Of a stretch of 27,583 nucleotides of DNA, positions 22,351 to 27,583 are shown piece by piece. A program made the translations under genes and the position numbers. This DNA comes from Planctomycetota bacterium. Its GTDB lineage: Bacteria > Planctomycetota > Planctomycetia > Pirellulales > Pirellulaceae. The notes under the pieces are model-generated. The model searched no databases. It saw only the letters and a program-made list of their open reading frames with translations, and was not told the DNA's origin. The first letter of the stretch is position 1, and each line of letters begins with the position of its first letter. Location: positions 1 through 27,583 of the forward strand of contig JAJDEH010000475.1 of assembly GCA_029259935.1 (NCBI GenBank), read 5' to 3'.

Positions 22351-23664
22351 TCATCCAAAACAAGACGCGATGGCCGTCCCGCCATCGGTGATCGGTACTG
22401 GCCGATCGCCATCGTACAACTCGCGATGCGGATTGATCCCCATCGCCGTGTGGATCGTGGCATGAAAATCCGCGATGGACACGGGAGCGTCGAGAATTGT
22501 TTTACCCAATTCATCCGTGTGCCCGACGACTTGGCCGGTCCGCAAGCCGCCACCCACCAACGCCATGCTGAACGCCTTCGAGTAATGTCCGCGACCGCCG
22601 CCACCATCGAATTCGGGCGGACGACCAAACTCGGTCGCCACCACGATCAGGGTGCGATCCAACCTCTTGCGCCGCTCTAGGTCTTCGGTCAACGCGGCAA
22701 GTGCCTGATCTAGTTGCTTGATGAGTACATGTTGGTTCAGTTGACCTTGGTTGTGCGTGTCCCATCCAGTCCCGTTAATGAAATTCAGATTGAACGAGAC
22801 TTCGACAAAGCGAACTCCATCTTCCACCAACCGGCGCGCCAACAAGCACCGTTGTCCGAATTCGTCACCGTAGGATTCGCGCAGCGCATCGGATTCGCTT
22901 TTCAGATCGAAAACGCCCATGAACTTGGGGCCGGCAAGCTTAAAACCCTCGATCGAAGTCTTGGCGTAATCTTCAATCGGGCTCTGACCCGAATTGCGTT
23001 TCAAATATTGGCCGCGAAGTTCCGCCAACAACTTGTCGCGCCGCAATTGGCGCTGCGGTGTCACATCAGCGGGACGCTTTAACCCGGCAGGCCCCAGTTC
23101 GGTTTCGGTCAAATAAAGATAGCCGTGTTCGGCACCTAGAAAACCGGGTCCTCGGCTGGCGCTGGGGTAACCCATCACGACGTAGGCCGGCACGCCTTCG
23201 CCGCGCGCACCCAGTTCGTGCGACATCACCGCGCCGATCGAAGGATAAATTGTCGTGCCGGTGGGTGGCCGACCCACGTGTAGTCGATTGACGGCCGCCG
23301 CGTGCTCATCGATCACCTCATGATGGCAACTGCGGACCACAACCGCGCGATCAAGCAGATTCGCCATTTGCGGCAGATGTTCGCAAACTTGAACCCCATC
23401 CAAGGCAGTCGGTATGGCGTTGTAATAAGAACCCGCCTTGGACGCCTTGGGATCGCCTTTGACTTTGGGGTCCCATGTGTCGACGTGACAAGCGCCGCCG
23501 CCCAGCCAAATAAAGATACAACTGTCGGCAGTGGCCTTGAGCGGTTTCGGTTTCGCCGATTCGTCCGCGAGGACCAGCGACGAAAACGGACTCGTTGCCG
23601 CAACGACCGCCGCCGCCCTGCCGGTAGTCTTTAAAAACTGGCGTCGATTTGTTTGTGAATTCAT
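22351..23664 (-). CDS. DUF1501 exported protein (alkaline phosphatase-like fold)
   Basis: A 437-residue DUF1501 protein. The N-terminus has a twin-arginine type leader (N-R-R-Q-F-L-K-T, then an alanine-rich run), implying export in folded form by Tat. Motifs of the family are clear: F-I-W-L-G-G-G-A-C-H-V-D-T-W-D-P-K near 50, V-V-R-S-C-H-H-E-V-I-D-E-H, and V-V-A-T-E-F-G-R-P-P with G-R-G-H-Y toward the C-terminus. The family shares a fold with sulfatases and alkaline phosphatases, with metal-binding Asp and His residues; its substrate is not known. In planctomycetes it nearly always sits directly after a DUF1549/DUF1553 gene, as here, 112 bases downstream on the same strand. Both probably act outside the cytoplasm in one pathway, often guessed to be polysaccharide use. 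Confidence 0.93.
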   Translation of the reverse strand: MNSQTNRRQFLKTTGRAAAVVAATSPFSSLVLADESAKPKPLKATADSCIFIWLGGGACHVDTWDPKVKGDPKASKAGSYYNAIPTALDGVQVCEHLPQMANLLDRAVVVRSCHHEVIDEHAAAVNRLHVGRPPTGTTIYPSIGAVMSHELGARGEGVPAYVVMGYPSASRGPGFLGAEHGYLYLTETELGPAGLKRPADVTPQRQLRRDKLLAELRGQYLKRNSGQSPIEDYAKTSIEGFKLAGPKFMGVFDLKSESDALRESYGDEFGQRCLLARRLVEDGVRFVEVSFNLNFINGTGWDTHNQGQLNQHVLIKQLDQALAALTEDLERRKRLDRTLIVVATEFGRPPEFDGGGGRGHYSKAFSMALVGGGLRTGQVVGHTDELGKTILDAPVSIADFHATIHTAMGINPHRELYDGDRPVPITDGGTAIASCFG

Positions 23665-23680
23665 GATCTTTTCATTGTCG

Positions 23681-23769
23681 CTGATCGCTCCGCGATCAGA
23701 ACGTTCGGCTCACGTCATGGTCGTCGATCGCTCCGCAATCAGACGTTAGGTTCGTGGAGCGAACCACGA
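23681..23769. repeat. Three small hairpin repeats between the DUF1553 and DUF1501 genes
   Basis: CTGATCGC/GCGATCAG with loop TCC (23681-23699) is a perfect 8-bp stem. A degenerate second copy follows at about 23725-23751 (GATCGCTCCGCAATC), both trailed by an ACGTT-containing tail. TCGTGG/CCACGA (23752-23769) is a third hairpin. All lie in the gap of a probable two-gene transcript. Confidence 0.75.
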
Positions 23770-23776
23770 CTTTGGA

Positions 23777-26700
23777 CTAAGGAATAAATACAAATTCAGG
23801 TGAGTTGATCAAGGCCCACACGGCATCTTCCATTCGCTCGCGCCACTCGGGATCGAGCCTGGCAGTTGGCGGATCGCCGGCGCGGACTTCTCGTTCGCGC
23901 TCCAATTTAATCTTGGTCGCCTCGGCGCTCAGGTGATTCGACCAAGAGACCGCGTCGCGCCGCCTTCTCTTTTTCGACTGCTGCTTGACCTTCACCTCGC
24001 GTTTTGAAAACCCGTTGCTGACCAGGCTGACAAACGTGTCCTGCTCGCTTTTCACTGCCGGTCGCGACAAGATCTGCAAGAACAAATCGTCCACCAAGGC
24101 TTCCGGGGATTTCGCGGTCAGGCAGAGCTGCGTGATGGCATGATCGTCCGACAAACGGACCGCCCGCGTCCCCACGATTCCGTTGGCCAGCGCCAAGGGC
24201 TGCAGCACGGTGGGCGTCTCGTCGCGCGCGGTCAATGGATTGGGCCGCGAGTCGCGCCAGCCAAAGGCGACCAACAAATCAATCACACTCTGCGCCGCGG
24301 GGAGCGCCAAAGCCGGACGATCTCGCTCGTTCGACAAAGAAGTAAAATGCCAAGCGCGTGTCGGCTGGCCAAGATTCAAAAACGTATCGACCGGCCGGCG
24401 GCCGTCTGGATCCAGGGTCAGCGATTCGGAACGCATTGGTTTGCCCGCGACAAAGAACAGCGAATCGACGAGTTGTTCCGCGGTCATCCGCCGTCGCGCC
24501 GGCGAAGCGAACAACTCCGGCTGCTCGGTACTCGCGATGATTTGCCGCTGGTAGGCGTGCGAGTTGAAAATTAGCTTGGCAAGCTGTTTCAGATCGTAGC
24601 CGCCCGCCGCGAATTGCCGGCCTAGATATTCGAGCAAGTTGGCGTGAGGGTGATTGCCGTCGGACGACTCCCAATCGTCAACCGGTTCGATCAACCCCTG
24701 CCCGAGGTATCTTCGCCACAACCGGTTGACCAGCACTTTGGCAAACCGGTCGTTGTGCGGCGAGGTGAGAGCCAACGCGAATTGCTCGCGCGGGTCACTC
24801 TTGTACCTTGGCAGCGGTTCCGGTTGATCACCTTTCGTCGCACCGGCAAACGGCCAAGCGGGCTCAATCGTTTCGCCCGGCTTCAGCGTTATTTCCACGA
24901 GCGGCTTTCGCGCGCCTTCGCGAATCGGAACGCTGCTCGTTTTGGGCAGCGTCAGCGGCTTTCGTTCAAGCAGGGCCGCCAAGCTAAACAACTCGCGCTG
25001 CTTGAAAGGGTGATAAGGTGCGTCGTGACAGCGGGCGCAGGTCATGTCCATGGCCAGGAACGCTTTGGAAAGCACATGGGCCTTGGAGGCCATCGGCACA
25101 TCGTTTTGCGTGGCCATCGCGAAACCAGCCGGCCCGCCGTAGTAGCGGCTGCCTTCCATCATCACCAGTTCGGTGGCAAAGCGGTCCAGCGGTTTGTTGT
25201 CTAAAAACGACTCGTAAATCCACCAACGAAAAGGTCCGGTGTTATTGAGCTTGGGCTTGAGGATCCCCGGATTCTCGGCCAGCACGTCTTGCCAGTAGCC
25301 AACCCAATGATCGGCCCACCGCGGATCATCCAGCAAACGATCGATGGCCTTCGAACGCCGCTCCGCGGGAACGTCATCCAGGAACTGTGCGATTTCATCA
25401 CGCGAAGGCACGACTCCGACCGTGTCCAAAGTGACGCGGCGCAAGAATGCAAAATCATCCGTCAACGGTGCCTGCTCGATTCCCTTGGCGGCCAAGGTCG
25501 CGCCGATGAACTGATCAATTGCGTTGCCGCCGGTTTTCGCGGACGGAATTTCAAGCGGCGACTTCCGACTGACAACCTCGCGTGCGAACTCGTGGCGTTG
25601 TTGCCAATAGTGCTGCCAATCGCGGGCCGCTTCCTGGCGGCTCTGGCGGTCGATTGTTGCGATTTGATCGAGCAGCCGCGCTCGGTGAAGTTCCCAATCG
25701 TCATCGGTCAGCGATACGGGCGACCCATCGGCCGGGGTCAGCAACGTGAACATTCCGCCCGGCTTGGCAATCGCCACGCACAACTCTTGAAGTTCAAGCC
25801 GCAAACCCTTTCCGCCCACGGCGGCGTCGAGCCGAATGATATGCTCGCCCTCGGTCAGATTGACCTTCACCAGTTGCTCCTGACATCCCGGTGGCAACAG
25901 GCGCAGGTCCTGCCGGTCCGCGTCGGCCAGTTCGGGAACCGCTTCATGCCCGCTCGAATTGCGGCTTGTCGCGGCCGTTTGCGCCGTCAATTTTCCGTCG
26001 ATCATCAGCCGGGCCGCGTTCCTACCGCGTAACAGCAATTCGTACTCGCCCGCCTGATCGTCCGATACGTTCATTCGCATCCGGGCTCGCAACAACAGCG
26101 ACGCACCGCGATCGGCGATCACTCCGGTCGCCGTGTACTTTTTCGGCACGCCCACGAATGCCAGCACGGGCGGGGTGTAACGCAGCACGGGGTCGCGCAA
26201 CGGAAGCGGCCAGCCCATGCCACTCGGCAGTCCTTCGTGTATCTCGGCGACGATCACGCCAGCCCGCAAATCCTCCGCCGCAGCGAACTCGGCTTCCCGC
26301 GGATCGGGTTTGACGACGTGATAACGCTCGATCAGCCGATCGGCGGCCAATCGCTCGCGATAGATCGCGACCTCATCGATCTGCCCGTGAAACGTGCAAC
26401 CGGGACTGCCACCCAGCGACGACCCAATCCACACCTCGTCGTTGTCGACCACGGGCGGCTCGGTCGTTGGCCCCCCCATGTCCCACGAGCCTACCGATTC
26501 TTGGCCATCGACATAGGCGCGAATTTCATCCGGTTTTCCAAACGTATAAACGACCGCCACGTGATGCCACATCCCATCGACCAAGAATCCCAGATCGGAA
26601 TTCCAGCGATGATACTGCTGCTTGGTTGCGGTGCGGAACAAAAAGCTGACGTGCGCCGCCCCACCGATGCCGCGCAATCGCAAGGCATAGTTTTGGTTCT

Positions 26701-27190
26701 CGCGCGGAAAGCCGTCGTTATTCGTCCGCCCCTTGCCGACGATATAAACCTGCTGTCCATCGGCCAGCGACTGAGGCTTAACCCAGGCTTCCATGGTGAT
26801 CGAGTCGCCATCGGCAAAGTCCAAAAAGCCGTCGTCTCCCGGATCGCCAATTCGTATCAGGGACTTGCCGCTGCCCAACGTGAGAGCCCGATTTTGGTCG
26901 TTAAAATCGGGGTAAACTTTCCCTCGCGGACCAGGCTGGCCAAGCTTCGCCGCTCCTTCCAGCGTCCCAGCAAACTTTTTCTCTTGCTCGATCTGACTGA
27001 CCGCCACATTGCCTTGGTCCTCGTCGAAACACCAATAAGCCACCGGTCGGTCACGCAAAACGCGCTGGCGATGCGTCTCCGGCGGCTTGGAATCTTCGCC
27101 GGCCAACACCGAGCCCGCGAACAAGCAGAACAGAATCACGACGGTCTGAGAGAGTAATCGTTTCACTAGTCCAAAATCCTGTCTATCCAT
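23777..27190 (-). CDS. LamG-DUF1549-DUF1553 planctomycete cytochrome-type protein
   Basis: A 1137-residue exported protein. A signal peptide (1-30, ending A-G-S-V-L-A) leads into a LamG/concanavalin A-like lectin domain (about 48-295; R-P-V-A-Y-W-C-F-D-E at its start, G-Q-I-D-E-V-A-I-Y at its end). A probable PA14-like beta domain (about 350-475) is followed by DUF1549 (about 560-770) with a single CxxCH site (C718, C721, H722 in CARCHDAPYHPFKQ). DUF1553 follows (about 795-1090, including K-V-L-V-N-R-L-W-R-R-Y-L-G-Q-G-L). The CxxCH would bind one c-type heme. The usual N-terminal PSCyt1 cytochrome domain is absent; the lectin-like domain sits there instead. The likely setting is carbohydrate binding plus redox chemistry outside the cytoplasm, with the DUF1501 partner. 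Its own promoter is visible upstream. Confidence 0.93.
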   Translation of the reverse strand: MDRQDFGLVKRLLSQTVVILFCLFAGSVLAGEDSKPPETHRQRVLRDRPVAYWCFDEDQGNVAVSQIEQEKKFAGTLEGAAKLGQPGPRGKVYPDFNDQNRALTLGSGKSLIRIGDPGDDGFLDFADGDSITMEAWVKPQSLADGQQVYIVGKGRTNNDGFPRENQNYALRLRGIGGAAHVSFLFRTATKQQYHRWNSDLGFLVDGMWHHVAVVYTFGKPDEIRAYVDGQESVGSWDMGGPTTEPPVVDNDEVWIGSSLGGSPGCTFHGQIDEVAIYRERLAADRLIERYHVVKPDPREAEFAAAEDLRAGVIVAEIHEGLPSGMGWPLPLRDPVLRYTPPVLAFVGVPKKYTATGVIADRGASLLLRARMRMNVSDDQAGEYELLLRGRNAARLMIDGKLTAQTAATSRNSSGHEAVPELADADRQDLRLLPPGCQEQLVKVNLTEGEHIIRLDAAVGGKGLRLELQELCVAIAKPGGMFTLLTPADGSPVSLTDDDWELHRARLLDQIATIDRQSRQEAARDWQHYWQQRHEFAREVVSRKSPLEIPSAKTGGNAIDQFIGATLAAKGIEQAPLTDDFAFLRRVTLDTVGVVPSRDEIAQFLDDVPAERRSKAIDRLLDDPRWADHWVGYWQDVLAENPGILKPKLNNTGPFRWWIYESFLDNKPLDRFATELVMMEGSRYYGGPAGFAMATQNDVPMASKAHVLSKAFLAMDMTCARCHDAPYHPFKQRELFSLAALLERKPLTLPKTSSVPIREGARKPLVEITLKPGETIEPAWPFAGATKGDQPEPLPRYKSDPREQFALALTSPHNDRFAKVLVNRLWRRYLGQGLIEPVDDWESSDGNHPHANLLEYLGRQFAAGGYDLKQLAKLIFNSHAYQRQIIASTEQPELFASPARRRMTAEQLVDSLFFVAGKPMRSESLTLDPDGRRPVDTFLNLGQPTRAWHFTSLSNERDRPALALPAAQSVIDLLVAFGWRDSRPNPLTARDETPTVLQPLALANGIVGTRAVRLSDDHAITQLCLTAKSPEALVDDLFLQILSRPAVKSEQDTFVSLVSNGFSKREVKVKQQSKKRRRRDAVSWSNHLSAEATKIKLEREREVRAGDPPTARLDPEWRERMEDAVWALINSPEFVFIP

Positions 27191-27209
27191 GGAAGAGAGG
27201 CCAATCCGT

Positions 27210-27239
27210 AAGATACTTGCGTACTGGTACTTATGTCAA
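27210..27239 (-). promoter_or_regulatory. Sigma-70-type promoter for the DUF1549/DUF1553 gene
   Basis: On the minus strand a perfect -35 TTGACA (complement of 27234-27239) is followed after 18 bases by TATCTT (complement of 27210-27215), four of six matches to TATAAT. The transcript would begin near 27203, leaving a leader of about 13 bases before the ATG. It lies between the CRISPR trailer end and the gene. Confidence 0.5.
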
Positions 27240-27287
27240 ACATCAAGCTCGATTTCTCGATTTATCGCCGCTTGCAAGGTTGGATGA

Positions 27288-27583
27288 CAAAGCCTCCACG
27301 CGTCCCGCGTGGGACGCGACGCGAGACATTGAGCAACAAGTGGCTGGCGAACTCGTTTCAATCCACGCGTCCCGTGTGGGACGCGACTTGGGTTGTACGG
27401 TGAGTTTAGACCCTTGTAGCGTGTTTCAATCCACGCGTCCCGCGTGGGACGCGACCGCCAAACTACGAGTCAATCATGCAACCGTTGGAGTTTCAATCCA
27501 CGCGTCCCGCGTGGGACGCGACGTGGGGACTGTTATCCCCCGGCCCAACCCCTATGCAGTTTCAATCCACGCGTCCCGCGTGG
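27288..27583 (-). CRISPR. CRISPR array, subtype I-C-like repeat, trailer end (continues off window)
   Basis: Five repeat units are seen. Full 33-base repeats lie at 27355-27387, 27423-27455 and 27490-27522, a partial one at 27559-27583 runs off the window, and a degenerate one at 27288-27320 has lost its first seven bases' identity. As given, the repeat starts GTTTCAATCC and ends GGGACGCGAC; on the minus strand it ends ATTGAAAC, the usual crRNA 5' handle. CGCGTCCC and GGGACGCG form an 8-bp stem around GCGT. The unit at 27355 has one change, C to T, in that loop only. Spacers are 27321-27354, 27388-27422, 27456-27489 and 27523-27558 (34, 35, 34 and 36 bases). The degenerate repeat marks the trailer, so transcription is on the minus strand and the leader and any cas genes lie beyond the right edge. 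Confidence 0.95.

Noticed and set aside
26237..27157. A long plus-strand open frame (about 300 codons) opposite the DUF1549/DUF1553 gene
   Set aside because: It is a shadow of the GC-rich coding strand; its translation is rich in Arg, His and Gln with no motif, while the minus strand has a full set of known domains.

Overview
The window looks like chromosomal DNA of a member of the Planctomycetota, probably close to the Pirellulales. The best evidence is the DUF1501 protein next to a very large DUF1549/DUF1553 (planctomycete cytochrome-type) protein. Supporting signs are a CARDB secreted protein, several small membrane proteins carrying an F-[GS]-[IL]-R-T-[IL]-L motif just before a membrane helix, and abundant short palindromic intergenic repeats. 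The order-level placement is inference.

Left third (165-10307): a cell-surface polysaccharide locus built as two divergent arms. The minus-strand arm runs from 6987 to 165: GNAT/FemAB-like acyltransferase, NodB-type polysaccharide deacetylase, Wzx-type flippase, GT4 glycosyltransferase, PlsC-type acyltransferase and CdsA-type cytidylyltransferase. Gaps are mostly 6-46 bases, so it reads as one operon. The plus-strand arm has a Wzz-type chain-length regulator and a Wzy/WaaL-type membrane polymerase or ligase. A near-perfect sigma-54 (-24/-12) promoter lies just before the Wzz gene. Together these genes would make, flip, polymerise, trim and decorate an exported glycan; the two phospholipid genes at the end of the operon are the odd part.

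Middle (10340-18433): a [2Fe-2S] thioredoxin-like ferredoxin and a divergent PIG-L/LmbE deacetylase are followed by a gene-poor region. It holds a decayed HEAT-repeat gene, a small hypothetical gene, a CARDB secreted protein, several small planctomycete-type membrane or lipoprotein genes, an ORF interrupted by UGA, and a diverged second copy of the last 60 bases of rpsD. That copy and the real rpsD end are in the same orientation and bracket about 1.5 kb holding one lipoprotein gene, the layout left by integration at a gene 3' end.

Right part (18434-27583): a housekeeping minus-strand run of S41 C-terminal processing protease, tsaD and rpsD; then a two-gene unit of DUF1549/DUF1553 followed by DUF1501, separated by small hairpin repeats; then the trailer end of a CRISPR array with a subtype I-C-like repeat. 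The array continues past the right edge; no cas gene is in the window. No tRNA or rRNA gene was recognised.
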